Positions 49,250 through 57,358 of a stretch of 64,000 nucleotides of DNA are shown here, in pieces. The stretch lies in NCBI RefSeq assembly GCF_902829295.1, contig NZ_CADEPL010000022.1, positions 26,084 through 90,083 of the forward strand, given 5' to 3'. This stretch comes from Vogesella oryzae (lineage in GTDB: Bacteria > Pseudomonadota > Gammaproteobacteria > Burkholderiales > Chromobacteriaceae). Each line of letters opens with the position of its first letter. Within the stretch, counting starts at the first letter, position 1. Under the pieces are notes generated by a model, which saw only the letters and a program-made list of their open reading frames with translations, was not told the origin of the DNA and did not search any database. The position numbers and the translations under genes are program-made.

Positions 49250-50221
49250 ATGACCCTTTCGCACCACCGCCCGCCGCTGACCCTGAACGCGGAACAGATC
49301 CGCCCGCTGCTGGCGCAGCTGCCGCTGGCCGCCACCCTGCGCCGCCTGTTTGCGGCCTTGGCCGCTGGCCAGGCGGTGCAACCGCCGCAGACGCTGACGC
49401 TGTTCCCGCAGGATGCCGGCGATGTCATCGCCTATCAGGGCGTGCTGGCGACCGAGCAGGTATTCGGCGCCAAGCTGTCGCCGTACATCGTCACCTCTGG
49501 CCGGCCGGTGGTGACGGCGTGGACCGCGCTGATGTCGATGCAGACCGGCCAGCCGCTGCTGTTCTGCGATGCCGGCGAGCTCACCGCCGAGCGCACCGCC
49601 GGCACCACCGCGCTGGCGGTGGCCGAGCTGGCGCCGGTCGACAGCCGCGTGCTGGTGCTGATCGGCTGCGGCGCGCTGGGCCAGGCGCACCTGCGTCACG
49701 CGCTGCCGCTGCGCGACTGGCGCGAGGTGCGGGTGTATGCGCCGGATCTGGCGGCCAACCCGGCATTGCAGCAGACGTTGGCCGCGGTCGATGCCCGCGT
49801 GCGCTGCTGCGTCAGCCTGGCCGCCGCCACCGACGGCGCCGACGTGATCATGCTGTGTACCTCGGCCGCCGCCGCGGTGCTGGATCCGGCGACGCTGACC
49901 AAGCCGGCGCTGATCACCTCCATCAGCACCAATGCCGTCAACGCGCACGAAGTGCCGCCGGAAAGTCTGGCCGCGATGGACGTGTACTGCGACCACGCCG
50001 CCAGCACCCCCAGCCGCGCCGGCGAGATGGTACTGGCTGCCGAACGCGGCTGCTGGCATCCGGTGGCGCTGTGCGGCGACCTGGCGGCGCTGGTGTCCGG
50101 CCGCGCGCCGCGCCCGGACTACAGCCGCCACGTGTTCTTCCGCTCCATCGGCATGGGGCTGCAGGATGTGGCCATCGCCCACGCCATCTGGCAGCAGCAC
50201 GCGGCCACTTGTCCGGCCTGA
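49250..50221 (+). CDS. dauB: DauB-like ornithine cyclodeaminase / L-arginine dehydrogenase family protein
   Basis: A 323-residue member of the ornithine cyclodeaminase/mu-crystallin family with a Rossmann motif LIGCGALGQAHLRHALPL near residue 140. In the dau pathway such an enzyme reduces 2-ketoarginine with ammonia and NAD(P)H to L-arginine; the sequence alone would also allow an ornithine cyclodeaminase or ketimine reductase. GGGAG precedes the ATG at 49250. It is followed by dauR. Confidence 0.8.
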   Translation: MTLSHHRPPLTLNAEQIRPLLAQLPLAATLRRLFAALAAGQAVQPPQTLTLFPQDAGDVIAYQGVLATEQVFGAKLSPYIVTSGRPVVTAWTALMSMQTGQPLLFCDAGELTAERTAGTTALAVAELAPVDSRVLVLIGCGALGQAHLRHALPLRDWREVRVYAPDLAANPALQQTLAAVDARVRCCVSLAAATDGADVIMLCTSAAAAVLDPATLTKPALITSISTNAVNAHEVPPESLAAMDVYCDHAASTPSRAGEMVLAAERGCWHPVALCGDLAALVSGRAPRPDYSRHVFFRSIGMGLQDVAIAHAIWQQHAATCPA

Positions 50222-50265
50222 GCACATCGGTCACTATCCGCGTGTCCTCCACCCCTGACGCAACC

Positions 50266-50904
50266 ATGAGCGCGCACACCGCATCCCGCCAGCAGCAGCT
50301 GCTGGCGCGTTACCAGCATCTGGCCGACGGCATCGCCCGGCTGTTCTTTCCCTATGCCGAGGTGGTGATCCACGACCTGGACACCCGCCGCGTGCTGTAT
50401 CTGGCCAACAACCTGTCGCGGCGCGAGGTGGGCGACGATGCGGCGCTGGACGATATCGAGCAGACCATCGCCGAGCGCACCGTCGGCCCGTACGAGAAGC
50501 TGAACTGGGACGGCCGCAAGATGCGCTGTACCAGCTCGGTGCTGTTCGACGATGCCGGCGAGGCGCTGGGGGTGATGTGCATCAACTTCAACATCGCGGT
50601 GTTCGAGGAGATGCACGGCATGCTGGGCATGCTGCTGAAGGGTGCCGGGCTGGTGGAGCAGCCGGCGGAGCTGTTCCGCGACGACTGGCAGGAGCGCATC
50701 AACAGCTTCATGCATGGCTGGCTGCGCGAGCGGCAGCTGGCGCTGAACACCCTGACGCGGCCGCACCGCCGCGAACTGGTGGCGGCGCTGTATGCCGAGG
50801 GCGCGTTCAACGGCAAGAGTGCCACCCACTACATCGGCAATGTGCTGGGGCTGGGACGGGCGACGGTGTACAAGTATCTGAAGGAGCTGCGCGGCGAGTC
50901 ATGA
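50266..50904 (+). CDS. dauR: DauR-like (YheO PAS plus HTH) transcriptional regulator
   Basis: A 212-residue regulator. The N-terminal YheO-type PAS domain (about 15-125, with VVIHDLDTRRVLYLANNLSRREVG and GEALGVMCINFNI) precedes a C-terminal helix-turn-helix (about 170-210, ending GLGRATVYKYLKELRG). In P. aeruginosa DauR represses dauBAR and is relieved by 2-ketoarginine; location and family suggest the same here. The start has no strong ribosome site, so a slightly longer N terminus is possible. Confidence 0.84.
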   Translation: MSAHTASRQQQLLARYQHLADGIARLFFPYAEVVIHDLDTRRVLYLANNLSRREVGDDAALDDIEQTIAERTVGPYEKLNWDGRKMRCTSSVLFDDAGEALGVMCINFNIAVFEEMHGMLGMLLKGAGLVEQPAELFRDDWQERINSFMHGWLRERQLALNTLTRPHRRELVAALYAEGAFNGKSATHYIGNVLGLGRATVYKYLKELRGES

Positions 50905-50921
50905 GCGCCGTCGCTGCACAG

Positions 50922-50952
50922 AACAAGGCCGCCCACGGGCGGCCTTGTTGTT
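50922..50952 (+). terminator. Terminator of dauB-dauR
   Basis: A 12-bp stem AACAAGGCCGCC / GGCGGCCTTGTT with a CACG loop, then GTTGTTGC. One motif word follows at about 50964. Confidence 0.8.
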
Positions 50953-51022
50953 GCTGCGGCAAGGTTGGCCGCATGCCGGGCAGCGACGCCTGTACCGGCA
51001 TCGCGATGCTGTGGCGCGCGGC

Positions 51023-51748
51023 CTAGCCGCTGCGCAGTTCGAACTGCGCAAACATCGCCGCCACCTGCTGCTGCAACTCGGCGTGCGGCCAACCCGTGGC
51101 GATGGGCGCAAACGGTTGCGGCAACTGCGGCCCGGGGCGCAGCAGCTGCCAGGCATAGCGCCGCACCCCTTGCTGTGCCAGCGTGGTGGCCAGTTGCCGC
51201 AGGCTGTGCTCGTCGTGCAGCGCCGGGTGGATGGTGCTGCGGCACTCGAAATCGCCGCCGTGCGCCAGCAGCAGATCGAGGCTGGCGAAGGCGCGTGCGC
51301 CGCTGCCACCGCTGGCGGTAAGCGCAGCATAGCGGCCGGGCACGGTCTTGATGTCCAGCCCGACCCAGTCCAGCAGCGGCAGCACTTGCTGCAGCCGGTG
51401 CGGATGGGCGCCGGCGGTGTGCAGGCCGGTGGCGAAGCCCAGCGCCCGCACTTCGGCCAGCAGCGCCGGCAAGGCAGGATCGGACAGCGGCTCGCCGCCG
51501 GAGAACACCACGCCATCCAGCAGGCCGCGGCGGCGCAGTAGCAGCTCGCGCAGCTGCGGCCAACGGTGTTGGCCGTGGCGGCGTTGCAGCAGGCCCGGGT
51601 TGTGGCAGTAGCCGCAGCGCCACGGGCAGCCGGCGAAAAACACCACCGCGGCCAGCCGCCCCGGCCAGTCGCAGCTGGAAAACGGTTGCCAGCCGCCGAT
51701 GCGCGCGCGCTCAGCCGGCGCGCTGTTCGTCGAAGTGGCGGCGTTCAT
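51023..51748 (-). CDS. nrdG: NrdG-like anaerobic RNR-activating radical SAM protein
   Basis: A 241-residue radical SAM enzyme. The iron-sulphur cluster motif is CPWRCGYC (CxxxCxxC), followed by HNPG, and GGEP (SGGEPLSDP) is present. It uses SAM and an electron to place the glycyl radical on the class III RNR. The ATG at 51748 lies inside the 53-residue glycyl-radical gene (overlap about 38 bp) and has GGTGA upstream; an in-frame GTG at 51757 is an alternative. Confidence 0.92.
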   Translation of the reverse strand: MNAATSTNSAPAERARIGGWQPFSSCDWPGRLAAVVFFAGCPWRCGYCHNPGLLQRRHGQHRWPQLRELLLRRRGLLDGVVFSGGEPLSDPALPALLAEVRALGFATGLHTAGAHPHRLQQVLPLLDWVGLDIKTVPGRYAALTASGGSGARAFASLDLLLAHGGDFECRSTIHPALHDEHSLRQLATTLAQQGVRRYAWQLLRPGPQLPQPFAPIATGWPHAELQQQVAAMFAQFELRSG

Positions 51749-51872
51749 GGAATTCACCCTGCTTGCCGGTGTTGAACGAGGCCACCGGGCGGTGGTAGCC
51801 CATCACCCGCGTCCACACCTCGCAGCGGGTGCGTTCTTCGTCTTTCAGTTCGATGGCTGGCTGCTGTTGCAT
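51711..51872 (-). CDS. Separate glycyl-radical domain of class III ribonucleotide reductase
   Basis: A 53-residue protein with the C-terminal glycyl-radical motif of NrdD, TRVMGYHRPVASFN, where Gly25 would carry the radical, and the usual GKQGEFHERRHF tail. In most NrdD proteins this segment follows the zinc ribbon in the same chain. Here nrdD ends with an in-frame TAG after the ribbon, 67 bp intervene, and this frame has its own strong ribosome site (AAAGGA) and ATG at 51872. It must act with NrdD in trans, or be a repair domain analogous to GrcA/YfiD for pyruvate formate-lyase. The trans role is an inference. Confidence 0.8.
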   Translation of the reverse strand: MQQQPAIELKDEERTRCEVWTRVMGYHRPVASFNTGKQGEFHERRHFDEQRAG

Positions 51873-51939
51873 GGGGTTTCCTTTCAGGGTTGGCCGCTGG
51901 GCGGCGGGCATGGTTTTGTTCGTTACGGCACTGCCGCGG

Positions 51940-53661
51940 CTAATCGCAGCAGGCAGCCTGGCGTTTTCTGGCGATCAGCTCGGCATCGCACTTCGGGCAG
52001 AAGTCGTGGCGACCGGACAGGTAGCCGTGCGTCGGGCAGATCGAGAACGTCGGTGTGACGGTGATGTAGGGCAGGCGGAAGTTTTCCAGCGCGCGCTTCA
52101 CCAGCTTGCGGCAGGCGTCGGCGCTGCTGACTGCCTCGCTCATATACAGGTGCAGCACGGTGCCGCCGGTGTACTTGCGCTGCAGTGGATCCTGGCGCAG
52201 CAGCGCCTCGAACGGGTCGTCGGTAAAGCCCACCGGTAGCTGGCTGGAGTTGGTGTAGTACGGCTGCTGCGGCGTGCCGGCCTGCAGGATGCCGGGGTAG
52301 CGCTTGTTGTCTTCGCGCGCGAAGCGGTAGGTGGTGCCTTCCGCCGGCGTGGCTTCCAGGTTGTACAGGTGGCCGGTGGCCTGCTGGAACGCGACCATGC
52401 GCGCGCGGATGTGGTCCAGGTAGCGGCAGGCGAAGGCGTGGCCCCAGTCGCTGGTGATGTCGTGCTGATCCGCCGTGAAGTTGCGGATCATCTCGTTGAT
52501 GCCGTTCACCCCCAGGGTGGAGAAGTGGTTGCGCAGGCTGCCGAGGAAGTGGCGGGTGTACGGGTACAGCCCGCCGTCGATGTGCTGCTGCACTACGCGG
52601 CGTCGCGCTTCCAGCACCTCGCGGCCGAGCTGCAGCAGGCGGTCGGTCTCGGCCAGCAGTGCGGCTTCGTCACCGGCAAAACGGTGGCCGAGGCGTGCGC
52701 AATTCAGCGTCACCACGCCCACCGAGCCGGTCTGCTCGGCGCTGCCGAACAGGCCGTTGCCGCGCTTCATCAGCTCGCGCAGGTCCAGCTGCAGGCGGCA
52801 GCACATGCTGCGCACCATGTGCGGCTCCAGCTCGGAGTTCACGAAGTTCTGGAAGTAGGGCAGGCCGTACTTGGCGGTCATCGCGAACAGCAGCTCGCTG
52901 TTGTCGCCGTACCAGTCGAAATCCCTGGTGATGTTGTAGGTGGGGATCGGGAAGGTAAACGCCCGCCCCAGCGCGTCGCCGGCCAGCATCACCTCGATAT
53001 AGGCGCGGTTGATCAGCGCCATTTCCGGGCCGCAGTCGCCGTAGCGGAACGGCATCTCCTCGCCGCCCAGTACCGGGATCTGCTCGCGCAGGTCTTCCGG
53101 GCACACCCAGTCGAAGGTGAGGTTGGTGAACGGCGTCTGCGTACCCCAGCGGCTGGGCACGTTCAGGTTGTAGACCAGCTCCTGCATGCACTGCTTCACC
53201 TGCGCGTAGTCCAGCGCGTCCTTCTTCACGAACGGCGCCAGGTAGGTGTCGAAGGAGCTGAACGCCTGCGCGCCGGCCCATTCGTTCTGTAGCGTGCCGA
53301 GGAAGTTGACGATCTGGCCGCAGGCGCTGGACAGGTGGCGCGGCGGCGCCGATTCCACCTTGCCGCCGACGCCGGCAAAGCCCAGTTGCAGCAGGGTGCG
53401 CAGCGACCAGCCGGCGCAGTAGCCGGACAGCATGTCCAGGTCGTGGATGTGCAGGTCGCCGTGGCGGTGTGCCGTGGCGGCGGCCGCCGGAAACACCTCG
53501 TTCAGCCAGTATTCGGCGGTCAGCTTGCCGGCGATGTTGAGGATCATGCCGCCCAGACTGTAACCCTGGTTGGCATTGGCCTGCACCCGCCAGTCGGCAC
53601 GGGACAGGTATTCGTTGATGCTGCTGACGGCGTCAACGTGGCGGCTGGGGCGTGCGTCCAT
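51940..53661 (-). CDS. nrdD: Class III (anaerobic) ribonucleoside-triphosphate reductase, barrel and zinc ribbon only
   Basis: A 573-residue catalytic chain reducing NTPs to dNTPs without oxygen. The barrel starts at once (SSINEYLSRADWRVQANANQGYSLGG), so no ATP-cone activity-regulation domain is present. Active-site-like segments include SMCCRLQLDLREL and VVTLNCARLG. The C terminus is a zinc ribbon (CPTHGYLSGRHDFCPKCD), then stop; the glycyl-radical segment is a separate gene downstream. GGAG lies about five bases before the ATG at 53661. A perfect FNR/Anr-type site lies upstream, fitting anaerobic induction. Confidence 0.9.
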   Translation of the reverse strand: MDARPSRHVDAVSSINEYLSRADWRVQANANQGYSLGGMILNIAGKLTAEYWLNEVFPAAAATAHRHGDLHIHDLDMLSGYCAGWSLRTLLQLGFAGVGGKVESAPPRHLSSACGQIVNFLGTLQNEWAGAQAFSSFDTYLAPFVKKDALDYAQVKQCMQELVYNLNVPSRWGTQTPFTNLTFDWVCPEDLREQIPVLGGEEMPFRYGDCGPEMALINRAYIEVMLAGDALGRAFTFPIPTYNITRDFDWYGDNSELLFAMTAKYGLPYFQNFVNSELEPHMVRSMCCRLQLDLRELMKRGNGLFGSAEQTGSVGVVTLNCARLGHRFAGDEAALLAETDRLLQLGREVLEARRRVVQQHIDGGLYPYTRHFLGSLRNHFSTLGVNGINEMIRNFTADQHDITSDWGHAFACRYLDHIRARMVAFQQATGHLYNLEATPAEGTTYRFAREDNKRYPGILQAGTPQQPYYTNSSQLPVGFTDDPFEALLRQDPLQRKYTGGTVLHLYMSEAVSSADACRKLVKRALENFRLPYITVTPTFSICPTHGYLSGRHDFCPKCDAELIARKRQAACCD

Positions 53662-53717
53662 GTTTGCTCCAATATCTTGTGTTGGATGCATTGTATGGAC
53701 GCAATATGCAGTAGTGA

Positions 53718-53731
53718 TTGATGTGTATCAA
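53718..53731. promoter_or_regulatory. FNR/Anr box upstream of nrdD
   Basis: TTGATGTGTATCAA fits the FNR consensus TTGAT-N4-ATCAA exactly. It lies 57 bp before the nrdD ATG, a distance compatible with class II activation of an anaerobic promoter. Confidence 0.8.
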
Positions 53732-53790
53732 GCCTGCAAAAATTCTTATGGCATGGCTGCGCGACAGGGGCCGGCAGGCTGCGGCCAACC

Positions 53791-54357
53791 CTAGCGGCTG
53801 ACGGGCGCCGGCATCACGATGCTGCGCTGGAAGCGCAACAGGCTGTCGCCCGGGTTGTGATAGTGGTAGCCCTGTTCGGTGCCGTAACCGGCGGTGGCAC
53901 CGGCCTGCAGGGTGAGGACGTTGCCGGCGTAGCTCAGCAGCAGCGTGCCGCTGTATACCTCGACGATTTCGCCGCAGCCGGCCGGATCCGGCGCCGCCTG
54001 ATAGCTGTCGCCAGCGGCCAGTTGCCACTGCCACAGCTCCAGCGTGCAGTGCGGCAGCGGCAGGCTGTGCAACAGGGTGGCGTGGCTGTCGAGGCTGTCG
54101 CCCTGCCATACCCGCACCGGCGCCTCGCTGCCGGGGGCGCGCACCAGTTCGGAAAAGGTCAGCCCCAGCGCGCTGGCGAGGCGGTCGAGGGTGGCGATGC
54201 TGACATTGCTGGCGCCGGCCTCGATATTCACCAGCATGCGGCGGCTGACCTCGGCGCTGGCGGCCAGTTTTTCCTGGCTCAGGCCGCTGCGCTGGCGCGC
54301 GGCGCGCAGATTGTGGGCCACATGGCTGAAGACTTGCAGGGGAGGGTGTTCGCTCAT
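53791..54357 (-). CDS. XRE-family regulator with cupin sensor domain
   Basis: A 188-residue regulator. The N-terminal XRE helix-turn-helix (about 15-70, with SGLSQEKLAASAEVSRRMLVNIE) and the C-terminal cupin_2 beta-barrel (about 105-185) are the architecture of PuuR/SutR-like regulators, whose cupin binds a small ligand. It is divergent from an EamA exporter and is probably its regulator. A short palindrome at its start may be the operator. Confidence 0.87.
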   Translation of the reverse strand: MSEHPPLQVFSHVAHNLRAARQRSGLSQEKLAASAEVSRRMLVNIEAGASNVSIATLDRLASALGLTFSELVRAPGSEAPVRVWQGDSLDSHATLLHSLPLPHCTLELWQWQLAAGDSYQAAPDPAGCGEIVEVYSGTLLLSYAGNVLTLQAGATAGYGTEQGYHYHNPGDSLLRFQRSIVMPAPVSR

Positions 54358-54361
54358 TGGT

Positions 54362-54373
54362 GCAATATATTGC
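54362..54373. promoter_or_regulatory. Candidate operator GCAATATATTGC
   Basis: A 12-bp perfect palindrome four bases upstream of the XRE-cupin start codon, in the 82-bp gap to the divergent EamA gene. Position suggests autoregulation or control of the transporter; the link is inferred. Confidence 0.45.
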
Positions 54374-54439
54374 TCATTGGTTTGGCTGTGCAGTATAGTG
54401 CGCAGCAGTGTCTCACCACCTTACCGACGAGCCCGCATC

Positions 54440-55342
54440 ATGTCCACACTCTCTGCCGCAGTCCCCGCTCCGCACCGCTCCTGGCTACCCGACCTGTCCC
54501 TGGTCGGCATCACCCTGATCTGGGGCGGCACCTTTCTGGCGGTACAGACCGCGCTGCAATGGAGTGGCGCCTTTGCCTTTGTCGGTATGCGCTTTGCCGT
54601 CGCCGCCGCACTGGCGCTGCTGCTGTGCCGCCGCCAGCTGGCTGGTCTGCAGCGGGCGGAATTGCTAGGCGGGGTGAGCATCGGCGCGGTGCTGTACTTC
54701 AGCTACAACCTGCAGACGCTGGGCTTGGGCCACATCGCCAGCAGTACCTCGGCTTTCCTCACCGGCCTGTACGTGCCGCTGGTACCGTTGCTGCAGTGGC
54801 TGCTGTTCCGCCAGCGGCCAACGTTGGCCGCATGGGGTGGCGTCGGGCTGGCGTTTGCCGGCCTGCTGCTACTGGCCGGGGTGGACGGTTTCAGTATCCG
54901 GCTGGGGCTGGGCGAGTGGCTGACCATTGCCGCCACCGCCACCATCGCGCTGGAAATCTGCCTGATCAGCCGTTTTGCCGCCGGCTGCCATGCCGGGCGT
55001 ATGGCGCTGGTGCAGCTGGCTACCGTGGCCCTGCTGTCGCTGGCCAGCGTGCCGCTGGCAGGCGAAGGGCTGCCGCAATGGCACCCGCTGCTGCTGCTGG
55101 CGGTGCTGGCGCTGGGCGCCGCCACCGCGTTGATCCAGATCGTGATGAACTGGGCGCAAAAGACGGTGCCGGCTACCCGCGCCACCATCATTTACGCGAT
55201 GGAGCCGGTATGGGGCGGGCTGATCGGCTGGCTGGCCGGCGAGGCGATGACGGCCGGCAAGCTCGGCGGCGCGACGCTGATCGTGGCCAGCGTGCTGCTG
55301 AGCCAGCTGGGGGCGCGCAAGGCGACGCACGCACCGGCGTAA
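54440..55342 (+). CDS. EamA-family (DMT) transporter
   Basis: A 300-residue membrane protein with ten helices in two EamA repeats (LSLVGITLIWGGTFLAVQ at the start, ATIIYAMEPVWGGLIGWLAGE near residue 260, the usual second-repeat signature). It is a probable metabolite exporter under the divergent XRE-cupin regulator. The coding sequence contains an 18-bp perfect palindrome made of two motif words at 54814-54831. Confidence 0.88.
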   Translation: MSTLSAAVPAPHRSWLPDLSLVGITLIWGGTFLAVQTALQWSGAFAFVGMRFAVAAALALLLCRRQLAGLQRAELLGGVSIGAVLYFSYNLQTLGLGHIASSTSAFLTGLYVPLVPLLQWLLFRQRPTLAAWGGVGLAFAGLLLLAGVDGFSIRLGLGEWLTIAATATIALEICLISRFAAGCHAGRMALVQLATVALLSLASVPLAGEGLPQWHPLLLLAVLALGAATALIQIVMNWAQKTVPATRATIIYAMEPVWGGLIGWLAGEAMTAGKLGGATLIVASVLLSQLGARKATHAPA

Positions 55343-55457
55343 GCCGGCGGGAAACGGCATGCGGCCAAGCTGTTACCGCGTGGCGGCATCGGCTGCGAAG
55401 GTTGGCCGCGAGCGGCCATTAATCGCGGTATCGCCAGCGAGTTTTTAGCGGGCAGGA

Positions 55458-56240
55458 TTACGGTTTGCGCTGCGTTGCGGCAACGGGAGCTTGTACTTGC
55501 CCTTTGAGTAGCGGCAGGTGTTTGTAGACCATTTGTGTAAATTCGCCGCTGCTGCCGATGTGCTGCAAAGCCTGGCGCAGGGTGCTGCGCTCGTTCTGCG
55601 GCAGACGGTTGGACAGGTAGCTGCCGACGGTCAGGTATAGCGGCGGGGAGAAGTGCAGGTAACGCAGGCCGAGTTCGTCTTTGGGCAGGTTGAGCCAGCT
55701 GGTGGTCTCCAGAATGCCGTCCAGCCGTCCGCGCCGCAGTTTCTGGTACAGGCTGTCTCGATCGTTGCTGTATTCCACCCGTCCGCTGGCCTGTAACGCT
55801 GCCAGCCGTTGCTGGACCTCGGCCGGGAACAGCGCGCCACGCAGCATGCCCAGACGGGTGTTCGGGTCGGCCAGCAAAGCGTCGGCCGTGTGCTGCGGGC
55901 TGTTGCTGCGCACGGTGGCCCGTAGCCGCAGCCGTGCCAGCGGCACGAACTCGGCGACCTTGACGATCTCCGGGCTGTAAATCACCAGCAGGATCATCGG
56001 CAGCTTGCCCTGCGTGAATTCGACATTGCGGCGTGCCAGCGGCAGCTCCACCGAAAACAGCTGGCAACCTGACAACTGTTGCACGCGGGCCGCCAGCTCC
56101 GGGATCAGCCCCAGCTCGCGACCATCCGGCGCACGGCGATACAGCGGCGGCGCGGCCGTGACGGACGGGTAGCGGTAACTGCAGGCGAGGGCATCGCCGG
56201 CCGCCAAGGCCAGCAACAGCAGGCCGATAATTGCTTTCAT
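55458..56240 (-). CDS. Periplasmic family-3 substrate-binding-like protein
   Basis: A 260-residue exported protein with a Sec signal (cleavage near GDALA, leaving Cys20 near the new N terminus but without a good lipobox). The body looks like a bacterial extracellular solute-binding protein family 3 domain (GLIPELAARVQQLSGCQ, RRNVEFTQGKLPMILL, DSLYQKLRRGRLDGIL). No transporter genes lie beside it, so it may be a sensor-like orphan rather than an ABC receptor. It is 56 bp upstream of nothing on its strand except intergenic sequence. Confidence 0.75.
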   Translation of the reverse strand: MKAIIGLLLLALAAGDALACSYRYPSVTAAPPLYRRAPDGRELGLIPELAARVQQLSGCQLFSVELPLARRNVEFTQGKLPMILLVIYSPEIVKVAEFVPLARLRLRATVRSNSPQHTADALLADPNTRLGMLRGALFPAEVQQRLAALQASGRVEYSNDRDSLYQKLRRGRLDGILETTSWLNLPKDELGLRYLHFSPPLYLTVGSYLSNRLPQNERSTLRQALQHIGSSGEFTQMVYKHLPLLKGQVQAPVAATQRKP

Positions 56241-56296
56241 GGGGCAGAGGCAAGAATGTTTGCCTCATTGTCGGCCAGCGCGCGTCATTTGTCAGG

Positions 56297-57358
56297 CTAT
56301 GCCGTGTGCTTGCCGGCTATCGTGATGCGCGCGGGCTCCGGCCGCGGGTTGAGGTTGGCCGCAAACTGCCGCGTGGCCTCGCGCCAGGAAAAACGCTCCG
56401 CCACGCGGCGAACCTGGTCGCGATCCAGCGCCAGCGCTTGCAGGCAGGCGCGGCGCAGGTCCTGATGCAACACGCCACCGCCGCTTTCGCCCACCACGTC
56501 CAGCGGGCCTGCCACCGGATAGGCGGCCACCGGTGTGCCGCAGGCCATCGCTTCCAGCAATACCAGGCCGAAGGTGTCGGTGAGGCTGGGGAACACGAAC
56601 ACATCCGCCGCGCGGTAGAAGCGGGCCAGCTCGTGCTGCGGGAACACGCCGGCAAAGTACACCTCCGGATAGCGCTGGCGCAGCTCCGCCAGTTGCGGGC
56701 CTTCGCCGACGACCCACTTGCTGCCCGGCAAATCGAGTTGCAAAAAGGCCTCGATATTCTTTTCCACTGCCACGCGGCCGATGTAGACAAAGCGCGGCGG
56801 CGCGGTCTCCAGCCGCTCGCGCTCGCCCGGACTGAACAGCGTGGTGTCCACGCCGCGCCCCCACAGCACCACGTTGCCGAAGCCGCGCTGGCGCAGCGCG
56901 CGCACGATGCTGGGCGTCGGCGCCATCACCGCCGCCGCCGGGGCGTGGAAGTGGCGCATGAAGGCGTAGCTGATGCCCAGCGGCAGGCGGATGCGCGCGG
57001 CGACGTATTCCGGAAAGCGGGTGTGGTAGGCGGTGGTGAAAGGTTGGCCGCGGCGCAGGCACCAGCGGCGCGCCGCCCAGCCCAGCGGGCCTTCGGTGGC
57101 GATGTGTACCGCCTGCGGGTCGAAGGCGGCCAACCTTTGCGCCACCTTGCGATAAGGGAACAGCGCGATGCGGATGTCCGGATAGGTGGGCAGCGGCAGG
57201 GTGCGAAAGCCGTCGCCGTCATCGTGCTCGCCGCCCAGCGGCGTCAGCAGCGCCACCTCGTGGCCCATGGCGCGCAATTCGCGCACGGTTTCCAGCAGGC
57301 TGCGCACCACGCCGTTGACCTGCGGCAGCCAGGCATCGCTGACGATCATGATACGCAT
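56297..57358 (-). CDS. GT4-family glycosyltransferase
   Basis: A 353-residue GT-B enzyme. The N-terminal domain begins MRIMIVSDAWLPQVNGVVRS, the acceptor-loop start typical of alpha-mannosyl- and glucosyltransferases acting on lipids. The C-terminal donor site has IGRVAVEKNIEAFL and the EX7E-type FPSLTDTFGLVLLEAMACGTPV. The ATG at 57358 has GGAG and overlaps the preceding phosphoesterase gene by 13 bp, so both are made together. It probably glycosylates a membrane lipid; the acceptor is not shown by sequence. Confidence 0.86.
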   Translation of the reverse strand: MRIMIVSDAWLPQVNGVVRSLLETVRELRAMGHEVALLTPLGGEHDDGDGFRTLPLPTYPDIRIALFPYRKVAQRLAAFDPQAVHIATEGPLGWAARRWCLRRGQPFTTAYHTRFPEYVAARIRLPLGISYAFMRHFHAPAAAVMAPTPSIVRALRQRGFGNVVLWGRGVDTTLFSPGERERLETAPPRFVYIGRVAVEKNIEAFLQLDLPGSKWVVGEGPQLAELRQRYPEVYFAGVFPQHELARFYRAADVFVFPSLTDTFGLVLLEAMACGTPVAAYPVAGPLDVVGESGGGVLHQDLRRACLQALALDRDQVRRVAERFSWREATRQFAANLNPRPEPARITIAGKHTA

